Source: Termitomyces sp. T153
Taxonomy: Eukaryota; Basidiomycota; Agaricomycetes; Agaricales; Lyophyllaceae
Direction of reading: 5' to 3'
Length of the DNA: 64,000 nucleotides
Assembly: GCA_018296165.2 (NCBI GenBank)
Contig: JACKQL020000001.1
Coordinates: 1,178,001 to 1,242,000 of the forward strand
Below, in pieces: positions 43,422-54,960 of the stretch (position 1 is the stretch's first letter; each line of letters begins with the position of its first letter). A program made the translations under genes and the position numbers. The notes under the pieces are model-generated. The model saw only the letters and a program-made list of their open reading frames with translations, was not told the origin of the DNA and searched no databases.

Positions 43422-45021
43422 ATGCTGGTGGCCATCAAATATTACATCAGCCAATTTTTTGGCTGGTTGCAAAGTCTCTTTGGCTTTTGTCTTCTACTAC
43501 AACATTGGTGCAACACACCAACATCAAAGTAAGGAGAGTTTTGCCCAATGGGCAAGAAAAAGAAATGGCCTGGTGAGGCAGAGAATGGTCTGCCAGAGTA
43601 TTTAGTGAGCTCTGGACAGAGCTCAAGAGGGGAAGGAGCAGCTCCAGAGAGTAGTTCACTCCCAGAGTTTGGTGGTTTTGCTGCATTGGCAGGAGGCTTG
43701 GTGCCTGGGGACATAATGCCCCCAGCAATGAGAAGAGTAGCTCCAGCCCCAAGGGAAATGAGGCCCATGGGCAGAGGACCCATAGCAGTGCCAGGAGATG
43801 TGACCCTGCCTAGCTATGCAGTGGCAATGCAGCAGTTGCCAACACAGGGATGCAGTGCACCTCCACAGCATGGTGGTATGAGAAGAGGACATGGGAGACC
43901 TTAGGTGCCCCCAACAATGAACTTTGGATACCCTGTGGGCCCACAGCCTGTGTGGTCCCAGGAATTTCAACAATATGTGGTGCCACAATACAATGTGGCC
44001 CTACTGCTAGTAGCTAGCCCCAGCCATACAATGGGCACAGCAGGTCAATGACAACCTGCCACTATATTGCCATGAGTAGGGATTTTGGTCCCTGCATCAT
44101 CTTCATCAGAGGCAATGGAGGTAGACAACAATGACCCAGAGTGGATCACAGCTCTGATGCAGTCCTTGGCCTCTCCATGGCAGTCATACCTGCTGCTGCC
44201 CACTGCAATGCATTCATCAAATGCCCCATCTTCAGCTTCAAGTATGTCAGGGTGTCCAATAGCCACCTTGACCAGCAAAGGAAGAGGGAAGGCAACCACA
44301 ACATTGCCACCTGCACTAGCACAGGGGAGTAGCACTCCCTTGTCAACTGCCTAGAAGACAGCCAAGCAATGCTTCTCTACAAAGGAGAAGAGCAAGAGCA
44401 AAGCAAAAGAGCCTGAGCCTTCTACTATTGCAGATGAGCAACTTGCTCACCTTCTCTAGCAGCTTCATAAAGCTGGAGTAACAGAAGATGTTGGGGCTGA
44501 TGTCCTCAATAACCCAGTAGTGCAATTAGCACTATCTCAAGTCCTAAACAAACTTGACATTGTCAGAACCAAAGAGATAAGGCCTGGACAGACCTCTTTT
44601 GCTCAGCCTTGGAGAAGGGGAAGCAGATAGCATCCCCTCCTCAACTTCCAGAAGCAAAGAGAGCTTGCACATAGCTTTCTGTGTTTGTCAAGAGTTCCTT
44701 GACTTAGAGGGCACTGCTGGTGCTCTATGATGATGATGTGCCTGCTAGTGATGACTAGAGGATGAACAAGCACCCTGACTTCAAGGTGTCTCCATCTACT
44801 GCTGAACCATCAAAACCAGCAGCAGCCAAAGCTGAGCCATCAAAGCCAGTGGTAGCTAAGGCTAGACTGTCAAGGTCAGCAACAGCAAAGGCTAGCACTG
44901 CAAAACCAGCCACTATGTTAGTAGTGGCAGCTGACCCTGTAGTTGTTGCCACTCTGGTTGCCTTTTCTGCAAATGTGCTGCAGAGATTAGAGGTGGGAAT
45001 GGTTGAGGTCCTTAAACCAAG
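43422..45021 (+). pseudogene. Gypsy-2 downstream ORF, part 1 (unknown protein)
   Basis: Continues the Gypsy-2 element after the Gypsy-1 insertion. Open pieces are 43548-43904 (basic start MGKKKKWPGEAEN, then Pro/Gly/Ala-rich), 44085-44354 (MEVDNNDPEWITALMQSLAS), about 44,405-44,640 (LLNNPVVQLALSQVLNKLD-like helix) and 44762-45016 (Ala/Lys/Pro repeats AEPSKPAAAK / AEPSKPVVAK). I do not recognise any domain. Position is between the chromodomain of pol and the 3' LTR, where env-like genes sit in other Gypsy lineages, but no signal peptide or membrane segment is evident, so an envelope role is not supported. Confidence 0.6.
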
Positions 45022-46153
45022 TGTCACAACCCATTCCCTGGACCCCCATACATTGCCCGACAAACCCCTGTCCCCCCAGAACCTCCCCTGACACTTTGTC
45101 AAACTTCCCCAGCACTCCACACCTACTCCAGCTAACTCCGACACATTCTTGGCTAACTCTGATGGCCCCCTGGCCAACTCTGATGTCTTCTCCGCAGCTG
45201 CCAGTGCTTCCCCTGGACTTCCTGAGCTCTTGGAACCATTCCTCCACTGTGCCTGACCCCATTACATGTCATCGACTCAACACTCTGGCTCCCCTGACTT
45301 ACCCTGGAGTATCATGACAACCTCAGAACGGACCGTGTTAACAATTGATCCCATCAACATATCAATATGGCCTGCCCTCTGATTGTAACTGACACCTGTC
45401 AACTCCATCGAGCTCTGCCAAGCTCCACCACCACAGCCGACATTCCCAGAGCTCTTCAGTAGTCAGTATATAAGATATAGAGTAGCTCCTCATACTCTAG
45501 TCTTGAGATTACCTGCCTTACCTGATGTGTTTCTGATTGTTCTTCTTGTGTTTTGTGTTCCGTGTCTTGTTTTCCTTATTCTCAGTCTCCCAGTCTTATC
45601 TCGTCTCTATTCCGTTATCTTTTTGTTATTGTTCCATGTCTCCACCTGAATCTATTCTTGTTCTTGTCTTGTCTTTGTCTCATTTTGTTCGACTCCATCT
45701 CATCTTGTTTGATTCTGTCTATCATGTTCAAGTCCTCTCGACCATAATGTCCTCACAAACTCCGCAGTTATGATTATGAACCTCTGACACTCTTTACCAA
45801 CTCTGGACCCTGCTACATGCTCAGCTCCAAACCCCATAAATCTCTGTTGATCCCCCGTTAGAACTCCAGCTCCGCTCCTGTCATCTGTATAGCCTCCACC
45901 TCCTCTGCACCTGCAATACTCACACACGGACTTATGCCTGAACCCTGCCAAGCCCATCCCCCATCCCCGCAACTCATCCTCTACTCCTCCAGACCTCCCT
46001 GGACTTGCTCGGACCAATCTTCACTAACTATCCTCACAAGTCCCTAATGTTTGGAACACCTCCGAGTGCCTGGTTGTCAGTGCAAGGAATCACGTCTGCC
46101 TAGTAAGGACTCGCCCAGTGTAGCTGAGCCCCCATGGTCAGCAGAACCTGACA
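45022..46153 (+). repeat. Solo LTR E (LTR-X family), CpG-rich and young
   Basis: Starts TGTCACAACCC, ends CAGAACCTGACA, 1,132 bp, perfect duplication CCAAG (45017-45021 and 46154-46158). TATA-like AGTATATAAGATATAG at about 45,465. It keeps about 20 CpGs where copy A keeps about one, so it inserted after most of the decay. Confidence 0.95.
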
Positions 46154-46158
46154 CCAAG

Positions 46159-48349
46159 GACCTACAATATTCCTACTGCCCTGTCTCTCAAGTACTTTCC
46201 ACCAGTGTGTTGGGACTCATGACAAAGAATTCTTTGTCACCCAAGTACAAGCTGCCTGAGCTGCCATGGGTGCTCCAGTAGCATCTGACTTGGGAAGCAA
46301 TGACAATGATGATGTTCCAATGTCTAAACAATGTATTTTGGACAGTGACTCAGAAGACAATGCTGCTGAGCATTGTTGCAAAAAGCAGCACAATGCTATT
46401 GCCAAACAGCTGTTAGCTATTGATGCTGAGAAGTCCAGACTGGGCCTCAAGTGTCTAAATGATACAGTGCCCAGCTGCCTTCCAGATGGCTGAGAGACCA
46501 CATTGGTATGCAGGCACTTTGAGCACCAAAAAGACTTCAGGGGTATTCTTTACCCTAATTTCTACTGGTCACCAACAGCCAATGTGGTCTTTGTTGGCAA
46601 CAAAGCAGTCTTTGCCCACTCCACAGAGATGGCAGAGATATCTCATATATCCCTGCACTATGAATTGCTATATTGGTGGGCTCCCTGAGGGATGCCCATG
46701 AACCCAGAACAGCTGCAGCTGATCCTGAAGCTCATTCAGAAGAGCTGGGCTAAGGTTACCATGAGGGAGCAGATACATGCTGCTCTCCTCCTTCAGAAGT
46801 TCCACTGGATCTCCTTTTACATGGCTCTAGACCTCAGAGACCACACTATGCAGTGTGTTATGGAGCTGCCTCCAGGAGAGTTGGAAACATCTCTTCCCAA
46901 AGGGGACCACCATTGGAAACTGGTCTCCTTGCCTTCATGTTTGTTGCCCATGCTTGGCCATACAGATAACAACACATAAGGAGCAGGACTTGATTAAGTC
47001 CTGATCAGCCATCATTTTGACATTGATGCATGGGTGCAGTACATTCTTCATCATGGCCACCCAGATTCACAGAACCTGTATTCAGGTGTGGCTATCAATG
47101 CATCATTACACATAGACAAAGGTTTGGTCTTTGAGTATGTATTGGGTTGGGCACTTGCCCCAACTACACCACATGCATGAATGGCTTATATGAGGCTGTT
47201 CACTATGGTGGCTGCTCAACCTCATCTCTATTGGGATGCAGTTGACAACTACTGTGCTCATGTAGGGGAGTCTACTCCTTTTGCCCCCTACACTTTCACT
47301 CTGCATAAGCTGCAAGTGCTGCCTATGCAAGTTAACAACCTCAGTGAGATGGAGGTGATATGTCACCTCCTGGCAAACTGCATGCCTCCTGCCTGGGTGA
47401 ATCATGCATATACCTGCTCAATCACTACTGGTTAGGGAGTGCACTACACATGGATCTATCCACAAGGGTTGCCAATGAATGCCATCATTGACTCCAGACT
47501 ATCAGTGTGCCCCCTGCTTTGGAGAGTATAATGGGTGGTATGCCCCCACCACTGATGATTGGGAGCACTTCCAAGTGCCCTTGCAACTCCATAAGAGCCA
47601 TGGTCACTTTCCACTCAGTGTAGCTGAATGGCTGTGCTATGGTGAGGCAGCCATTTTTACTCATCTTCTGCATTGTTCTGCAGAGGTGGTAAGAGCCTCC
47701 CTTGCAGAAGCAGCAAAGCCATCTTCTGTAGTTCCTCCACCAAGTGCAGCTCCAACTGAAGAGAGGCCCTCTTTGTCAGTGGCCTCAGCTTCTACTGACC
47801 CTGCTGCAAGCTCTATTGCATCCTCTCAGGATGCACCTATAGAGGAGTTCATGGAACTGGACTACACTGATGACTCTTTGGCACCCACAAACTCCCACCC
47901 AGAGACAACTCCACAAGTTGTCCCTAGCCCCTCAGATGCAGCCATAGCAACTAATACTGCTACTCTGGCCATTCCTGAGGCTGAACCAAGTAGCTCCAGT
48001 GATATGGCTAATGCTGTATCAGAGTGCTGAGCAAATATTGTGAGCAACAAAGTAGCAGCAGCCTCAAAGATGGATGAATGGGCAGGTTGAACTACCAGAG
48101 GAGTTTACCAATCAAATTGGAAAAAGAACACAGGCTCACTGAGTGCCCACCCTGTTACCCAGCACAGTTGGGCAGCATGCTGGGATGGTACTATGTCCAT
48201 CTTATCAAGTAGGACCACTTGGTCCTACCACTATTCCAACATAGTGATCTGTGCTTGGATTCCAGTAAGCTCATGAGACTCACAGGTGGGATGCTATATC
48301 CCACCCCCTTATTTGTGTTCTGATTTTCCATGAGTCTGTTGATGGACTG
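46159..48349 (+). pseudogene. Gypsy-2 downstream ORF, part 2 (unknown protein)
   Basis: Resumes after the solo LTR. Open pieces are 46266-46493 (acidic, DSDSEDNAAEHCC), 46503-46688 (HFEHQKDFRGILYPNFYW, AEISHISLHYELLYWWAP), 46692-46979 (MREQIHAALLLQKFHWISFY), about 47,010-47,170 (WVQYILHHGHPDSQNLYSG), 47181-47435 and 47479-48030 (a globular start, then a Ser/Pro/Ala/Glu-rich tail). The Trp/His/Tyr-rich central part looks like a folded domain, not low complexity. I cannot name its family. Stops between pieces are in keeping with decay. Directly followed by the polypurine tract and LTR. Confidence 0.6.
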
Positions 48350-48362
48350 AAAAGGGGGGTAT
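48350..48362 (+). other. Gypsy-2 polypurine tract
   Basis: GAAAAGGGGGGTA immediately precedes TGTAACA at 48363. It fixes the plus orientation of Gypsy-2 and shows the unknown ORF lies inside the element. Confidence 0.75.
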
Positions 48363-48578
48363 GTAACAGAGTGCCCATTACCCCTGAGTAGTAATACTCT
48401 TTAATATTAATTTACTTTGTGATTATTAAGTAGCATCACATAACACTACCTTTAAATACCTGTATCATAATTACATATGGCAGCACCTTATTCATACTTT
48501 ATAGACAAGACTAATTGACTGGTTTTGACTTATGAGGTGTGAACCATAAGCTGCATGAACCATAATAGAAATGTTACA
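48363..48578 (+). repeat. Gypsy-2 3' LTR (about 216 bp)
   Basis: Starts TGTAACAGAGTGCC and ends AAATGTTACA, with inverted tips TGTAACA/TGTTACA. Contains a TATA-like TTTAAATACC at about 48,450. No second copy is in the window because the 5' part of the element is missing; the right boundary is therefore inferred. Confidence 0.6.
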
Positions 48579-48807
48579 CATATTGCCTTTGCTGCATTCT
48601 TAGCAATGACTAGGCCTCCTTGATGTTGCAATGATTTGCCACTGTACAAACAGCCTTTCTTTGTGGCTATCAGGAAACATCCCATTCATCCCTCTGTTCT
48701 GTTCTCTCTCCTTATAGTTTTCCTTTATTCTCCTTCTCTTTCCCTATTTATTGCTCCCATTTCAGCCCTTAGGCTCCACCAGTTCTCTGTCCATAATTCA
48801 GACAAGT
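48579..48807. other. Unassigned pyrimidine-rich spacer
   Basis: Lies between the Gypsy-2 3' LTR and the Gypsy-3 5' LTR. C/T-rich with no ORF features. It could be the upstream end of the Gypsy-3 LTR. Confidence 0.35.
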
Positions 48808-49223
48808 GTTGCCCTTTCCACACTGCCTCTTACCAAACCCCTGAATTGTTTCCTTTATTCTGGGCCTGCTGCTCATTGTCAACCCTTCATCTTCAGGTCA
48901 CATGTACCTTTGACTAAGGGCTACCTTTTGGTCATATTGTACATGGTCATGTGCTGGGAGTCTGGAGATTGAGGCCAATTACAATGAATTTTCATTTTTA
49001 GATTGGAGTCTGGATTTAATTGTTGTTGAGTGATTTTTCCAGAAGCTCTAGAGTAAATTTTCCAAACACTGGCATTGGAAATCCTTAGACTTGTTCTCTT
49101 TGGATCTCCCTCTGCCAGGTGAGTAGCTAGACCTCTAGTCCTTCTTGTAGATGCTGAATAGACTTTGGATCTCCCTTTTCCAGTGGTGTAATTGAGCCAC
49201 AGTCTCTATAGGTCACCCTTACA
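48808..49223 (+). repeat. Gypsy-3 5' LTR
   Basis: Matches 57426-57851 most clearly over GTTTCCTTTATTC, CTCTTTGGATCTCCCTCTGCC and the end GGTCACCCTTACA. The left boundary is approximate. Much more diverged than the 3' copy. Confidence 0.65.
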
Positions 49224-49542
49224 GCAGAACAAGTCTCTAGGTTTGGTCTGGGAGCCCTCCTTTTGATTTTCTGAGTTTTTTGTTCAGTTCTTCAAAATGT
49301 CTCTCTCCCACTAGTGTCCTGCTACTCCCTGTGCTCCTCCTATGACCCAACCAACCCCTCCAGCACTTCCCCCTGATGCTTCAAGCCCCCAGGACAATTT
49401 CTGGAGTCATTTGTTGTCCCTGGAAACACAAGTTCAACTTACTCAAGCTTCTCTTATCTCCTACACTACCAAACTCACTGGACTACATCAAACTACTGAA
49501 ATAGTGTCCTTCTCCTTTCATGCCCTCCTGTAACACCTCCTC

Positions 49543-50314
49543 TGTCAGGACCACAGTCCTGGAGGGGGACTCTTACAGGAGCCAAAACCACCTTGGGGAG
49601 GTGATGCCAACAGCAAGTATGTAGATAAGGAAAGAAACTAAGAAACTAAGAAATGAGAGCGAGTAATGAATGGAGAGAAGATCAGATAACAACAGAACAC
49701 AAACAAGATATCAGGTAATGTCAAGGCTGGGGTGTAGCTACAGACTAAGGGACCTTATATAGCTGTAGGACACTGCCAAAAGGAGAAGATGGAAGTGATC
49801 TAAGTCATAGCAGGAAGTGATCTAAGTCATGAGAAAGCAATCTGAAACAAGGGAAGCAATCCTGGAAGTGATCATGAACAGGTGGAAGTGAACTGGAACC
49901 TGTGGAAGTGAACTGGAACCTGTGGAAGTGATCTGGAACAGGTGGAAGTGATCTGGAACCTGTGGAAGTGATCTGGAACCTGTGGAAGTGATCTGGAACC
50001 TGTGGAAGTGATCTGGAACCTGTGGAAGTGATCTGGAACCTGTGGAAGTGATCTGGAACCTGTGGAAGTGATCTGGAACCTGTGGAAGTGATCTGGAACC
50101 TCTGGAAAGGATCTGGAACCTCTGGAAAGGATCTGTGCCTGTGGAAATGATCTGAAACAGGAAAAGCGGTCCTAGAGGTGGCTAAAACCTGGATGTGGCT
50201 GCAACAGGACTGTGGCTAAGATCTGGGGGTGTGGCTGAGATCTAGAGAGGGACTGTGTAGAATCTGAGGTTGGATAATGGTGAAGGGAAGGGGGGAATGG
50301 AATGGGTCATGACA
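49543..50314 (-). repeat. Solo LTR G
   Basis: Plus-strand ends TGTCAGGACC and GGTCATGACA, 772 bp, with perfect duplication TCCTC (49538-49542 and 50315-50319). Its tips resemble LTR-X but the interior differs. Promoter-like CTTATATAG near 49,753. Contains a 20-bp minisatellite. Confidence 0.92.
49861..50140. repeat. 14-copy 20-bp minisatellite
   Basis: Unit TGTGGAAGTGATCTGGAACC, strict 20-bp period. The central copies (about 49,961-50,100) are identical; the edges are diverged. Confidence 0.97.
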
Positions 50315-50790
50315 TCCTCCTTGCTCCTACTCCTCCCCCTGAACCCTCAGCAGCTGTAGAAAGGTTTGTCTCTACACCTAACTCAGAGTTTTCTGCCTCC
50401 TGCTCCAAATTTCCTTGCCCTGCACTCCTTGATGGATTTGATGTGGACCATAAGGTTGGGAAACACTTCCTCCAATCCTGCATTACCTATATCCAGTTGA
50501 GCAGTGAGGCTTTTGCCTCCAATGCCCTGAAAATTGCCTGGGTCCTCTCCTACATGAAGGCTGGCCAAGCTTCAACCTATGCATTACACATCTTTTAATG
50601 CCTAAGAGGAGTAGAGAATTTCACTGGCTGGATGGAGTTTGAAAAGGAGGAGTTCCAAGCCAAGTTCTTTCCCCTTGACCCTGCCAAGACAGCAGCTCTT
50701 TCCCTTCATGACTAAACCAGTATGGTCAAGAGAAGCAGTCACTAGATGAGTACATCAACTTGTTTCATGCCTTAGTTGAGCAGGCTGGAT

Positions 50791-51695
50791 TGATTGATTT
50801 GATTGATCTTGATTTTTATTTGAGAGCTATTTTATATGCAAAATACATCATGAACCCTTGTGTCCTAGTTCCCACAGTACATAAGGGAGTGGCAATTATG
50901 GACACTGGGAATAGTTTTCTGGCCCTGATCTCTTTTCAGCTGATGCCAGTTATGCCTCATAGCTACTTTTACTACAATTTGGCTTTTTTGGAGTTCATAC
51001 TACTTTCCACACTAAGTCCCTTCCCATCTACCACTAACATGCTGTCCCAATTTCTAAACTCTTTTACTTTCAGCAATGCTTGCCAGTTGTCAGCTGGTAT
51101 TAGGTGTTACCTGTTTTTGCTTTTGTTTCCAACACCAAACCTCCCAGCCAAGGCCCTAGAACTCTAAACCTCATCCCACAGCTGGATGATATTTTTTGGG
51201 AAACAAGATCCTATAATTTGTAATGAATCGGGCTAGCATGGGTGCTAAGCCAGATTGATCCTAAGACTGCCCTAACCCAGACTAATCCTGTCACCAGAGG
51301 TGACACTGAACCCAATCAATGGGTCACTCAGTTTTTTGGCAACCTATTGCATGCTTTTACCCTATTCTTCCCACCCACCTGTATAATGGCCTGCTTAGTC
51401 TGCAAGTTTCTTTTCCCTCTCCCAAATCTGCCACTTTGGGGAACCCTCTCTTTTTTTTATTGGACACAAGTGTAGTGATGACATTGCCTCATGAAGTCAC
51501 ATGCTAATTGGTTGCTCATTTTTGGCCTGCACAACAAAGCCTCCCTAGTCACACATGTGAGAGCAGTGGCTTTCCTGTGACATTGAATAAGCTATGTGAT
51601 TTCTAAGGTGTTTTCCACACAGGCACACTCAGCCAGAGTCAAAACCCCGATCTTGCACTTGCAGATGTGTGCCAGCTGAGCTACCACACTCCTGG
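50791..51695 (-). mobile_element. tRNA-headed SINE-like insertion (905 bp)
   Basis: Flanked by an 11-bp duplication GCAGGCTGGAT (50780-50790 and 51696-51706), which when collapsed restores the gag frame. On the minus strand it starts with a tRNA-like head: box A TAGCTCAGCTGG is perfect, and a degenerate box B lies in GGGGTTTTGACTCTGG. The far end is a short TGATT-repeat-like tail (50791-50815). No ORF of its own is convincing. Long for a SINE, so it may be composite. Confidence 0.78.
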
Positions 51696-52561
51696 GCAGG
51701 CTGGATATCCAGATGGTCTGCAGCTCTGCCTAACCTTCCACAATAGACTCCACCCCTCTCTTATGGATTGTATCAGTAGTATGGCTGTGAGGCACCTGGA
51801 TAATGAGTGTATGAACACCTGGTACAAGGTGGCATGTGAGCAGTGGTAGCTGATGCAGCTACAGCATGAGCTGCAATGGTAACAGCACTCCACCACCACC
51901 CTACATGCTTTCTTTATGCATGGTATGCATGCTCCAGTAGCCCCACAAGCAGGTGCAACTCTTTCCACTCCATTTCACATTGCTCCTTTCTGTGGCCCCT
52001 CTACCAGCCTCCATGTGCTCCCTACTCTAGAGAGTCCCTATGGATGTTAATGCCTCCTGGCAGTAATTCTCTACTCTGTTATGTCAATGCTGTGGAAAGG
52101 CTGGCCACTTTGCCTGTTACTCTTCTCAAGGGCTGGAAGTGCACTACTTATCTGCATCAGAGTGAGAAGAGCTGCTCATCCAATTCCTGACAGCCTGTGA
52201 CACAGCAGGAGCCCCTTTCTCAATGTGCTCATAGCTGCTCTCTCCACTGAGGCTGCCAATGCATTGGAAGTTGTGCCTGTAGAGTTGGAGGAGATTTCTA
52301 AATAGGCAACAGATGACCTGCATGCCCCCATTGCCTAGTGCTAATCATTTTGCTCCCTTGTACACAGAATCCAATATATCTATTGCTGTCTCTAATACTC
52401 CATCCAAAATGATAAGCCCCTCCTTAGACATACAAAGCCCCCTCTCAGCTAAAGTCTCAGCTGGGAGTATACCTCCTCCTAACTCTCACCTTTGAGTTCC
52501 TGCATGGGAATGCCATCTACCCCATTGCTACATTATTGCCTCTACACCTTCTGCTAACTCT

Positions 52562-52797
52562 TTGAAGCTACAGATAGAGATTGAGATGACAGACATCCAG
52601 CAGACCCAAAGCATTGTTGCCCTGCTTGACAGTGGGGCAACAGTCCTCTTCCTTGACACAGAATATGTGCAACAACACTGTTTTACCACCCATCCCCTCT
52701 CTTGTCCTATCCCTGTCTACAATGTCAATGGCATGCTCAACAAAGCTGGTTCTATTTGTTCTGTGGTGGACCTGGTTCTTTGTTACTAGGACCACTC
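52562..52797 (+). pseudogene. Gypsy-3 aspartic protease
   Basis: Open frame with the active-site motif ALLDSGATVLFLDTEYV. Catalytic Asp is kept. Followed by PVYNVNGMLNKAGSI, the usual flap-side region of Gypsy proteases, then a stop at 52,789 and further broken sequence that includes MILGIHLFT, a remnant of the ILG...W motif. Confidence 0.85.
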
Positions 52798-53329
52798 TGA
52801 GTGAGCTGCTTTTTCTATCACTAGTTTGGGGAAGCAAGACATGATCCTGGGGATTCACCTGTTTACATGAACATAACCTCAAGATTGACTAAATTAAGAG
52901 TAAAGTGAAGATGATTTGCTCTTTGTTGTTGCATGACCTGTGCTCAAGAAGCTCACAAGGAGCATAGAGCAAAGGTTTGCAAGCATGCTGCCATGCATGC
53001 CTGTTATGCCAGACATCTTCCTTATGCTGATCTTGACCTCCTGGATTCCTCATAGAGAGGCCCTCTACAAGGATGTGCAGAGTGTGGGGTGTGAACCTCA
53101 GGAGGAAGATGAATACAAAGGAGAAGCTGCCAGTGCTCCAGACCCTTGAGTCTTCAGATGAGACCATTGAGATTGGTGATAGGATCTATGCTACAACTCT
53201 CTGCCCTCCCCCTATAGTGACAGAGATCTGAGCTAGTCAGACCACTTCTCAAAGACTGGCTAAGGCATTTGCAGCAAACTCTTAGCCCAGTCCTTTTGTA
53301 ACATGGTTCCTAGTCACCTCCACAATTCT

Positions 53330-54960
53330 GAAGGCATGTTCTTCAAGATGTCATTTGATTCACTCCTGGAGTGCAAGCAATGAGATCATGCAATTGAGCT
53401 GATACCTGATGCAGAACTCTCCATCTGCAAAGTCTATTTGCTTGGACCCCATGAGCAGGATGAGCTGAATGTGTGTCAATGAAAGAATCTTAGTTTTGAG
53501 CAGATACAACCTTCTAAGTCCCCAATGGCCTCTCTAGTCTTTTTCATTTAGAAGAAGGATGGGTCTCTCCATCTGGTTCAGGATTATCAAGTCTTGAATG
53601 CAGTGAGGTGAAAAATTGCTATCCTTTAACACTCATCTCTGAACTTGTCAACAACCTTTGAGGTGCATGCTACTTTGCTAAGTTGGATGTCTGTTGGGGC
53701 TATAATAATGTGTGCATCACAAGAAGGAGATGAGTGGAAGGCAGCATTCAAACTAATTGTGGACTCTTTGGATCTCTGGTAATGTACTTTGGTCTCACTA
53801 ACAGCCCAGTCACCTTCCAGATTATGATGAATGGCATATTCAATGATCTGATTGTGGAAGGTGTTGTTTGCATGTATCTTGACAATATCCTCATCTATAC
53901 CAAGACCTTGGAGGAGCATTGCTGGGTCATATGCATTGTATTGGAACACCTCTGCCAACATCAACTCTATTTGAAGCCTGAGAAGTGTGAGTTTGAGCAG
54001 ACTAAGGTTGAGTATCTAGGTTTGATCATCTTGCATAGAGTGGCAGAGATGGATCCCATTAAGGTAGCAGGTGTAGTGGAGTGACCTGAGTCAAGGAACA
54101 AGAAGGAAGTACAGGCTTTTCTAGGGTTTGTTAACTTCTACTAGAGGTTCATACAAGATTTCTCTCACCATGCCTGTCTTCTCTTTGACCTCACTGTCAA
54201 GAACACAGCATGGCAGTGGGAAACCTTGCAGCAAGTTGCCTTTGATGCTCTCAAGCAAGATATTACCTCCAAACCAGTCCTCCTGTTCCTAGATGATGAC
54301 TCTCCCTGCCATATTGAAGCTGATAGCTCTGACCTTTCTATAGGACCAGATCTCTCTCAGTCTCTCTCAGCAATCAAAGGAGGATGGCAAGTGGCATCCC
54401 ATAGCCTTCTACTCCAAGGGCCTTAATGCAGTGGAACAGAACTACAAGATCCATGACAAGGAGATGCTTGCTATTATTTGGTCCTTTGAGGAATGGCAGC
54501 ATTTCCTTGAGGGCACACAGCATAAGTTTTTGAAGTCTGAACAGACCACAAGAACCTTGAGTACTTCCATATAGTGAAAAGCTCAATTGACACCAAGCTC
54601 AGTGGTCTCTGTATCTGGCCAACTTTGACTTCTCACTGCATCACAAACCTGGATGGAGCATGGACGAACCAGACACATTGTCTAGGCATGCTGACCATAG
54701 CACTGGAGCAGGGGTTAAGAACAACATCCTCCTCCTCAAGCCTGAGCTCTTTGGCATTTGTGCTCTAGAAGGGATTGTGGTCCAAGGAGATGAGGCAAAC
54801 ATCCTCAAGGACATTTGACAAGGAAATTGGGAAGGTGCACAAGAGGATGTGGTTGTCCAGGCTGCCCAGGCTCTACAAGCTCAACAAGCTAGTGGAGTTA
54901 AGTTAGTGCATGCAGATAAGTGGGGTCTTCAGGATGGGCTTTTAACCTTCCAAGGGCACA
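53330..54960 (+). pseudogene. Gypsy-3 reverse transcriptase and RNase H
   Basis: Broken frames give KKDGSLHLVQDYQVLNAV, then 53734-54084 with FGLTNSPVTFQIMMNGIFN and the catalytic block CMYLDNILIYTKT, where the second Asp of the expected pair is Asn, so RT is inactive. LYLKPEKCEFEQTKVEYLGLI and the RNase H region (VLLFLDDDSPCHIEADSSDL at 54275; NYKIHDKEMLAI at 54442; EQTTRTLSTSI-like remnant) follow. Order and motifs are standard for Ty3/Gypsy. Confidence 0.85.

Larger units (their letters stand above)
49297..52561 (+). pseudogene. Gypsy-3 gag, split by a solo LTR and a SINE
   Basis: Starts at ATG 49297 with a Pro-rich N-terminus (TQPTPPALPPDASSPQDNF). After the solo LTR the gag core continues (KFPCPALLDGFDVDHKVGKHF, IAWVLSYMKAGQASTYA, WMEFEKEEFQAKF) to EQAG at 50788. 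After the SINE it resumes at 51707 (YPDGLQLCLTFHNRLHPSL, YKVACEQW), and the zinc-knuckle region is expected near 52,070-52,110 (CYVNAVERLATLPVTL in a shifted frame). Typical of fungal chromodomain Gypsy gag. Several stops inactivate it. Confidence 0.78.

Noticed and set aside
43422..48349. Envelope gene of an errantivirus-like element
   Set aside because: No signal peptide, furin-like site or membrane helix is visible; only the position is env-like.
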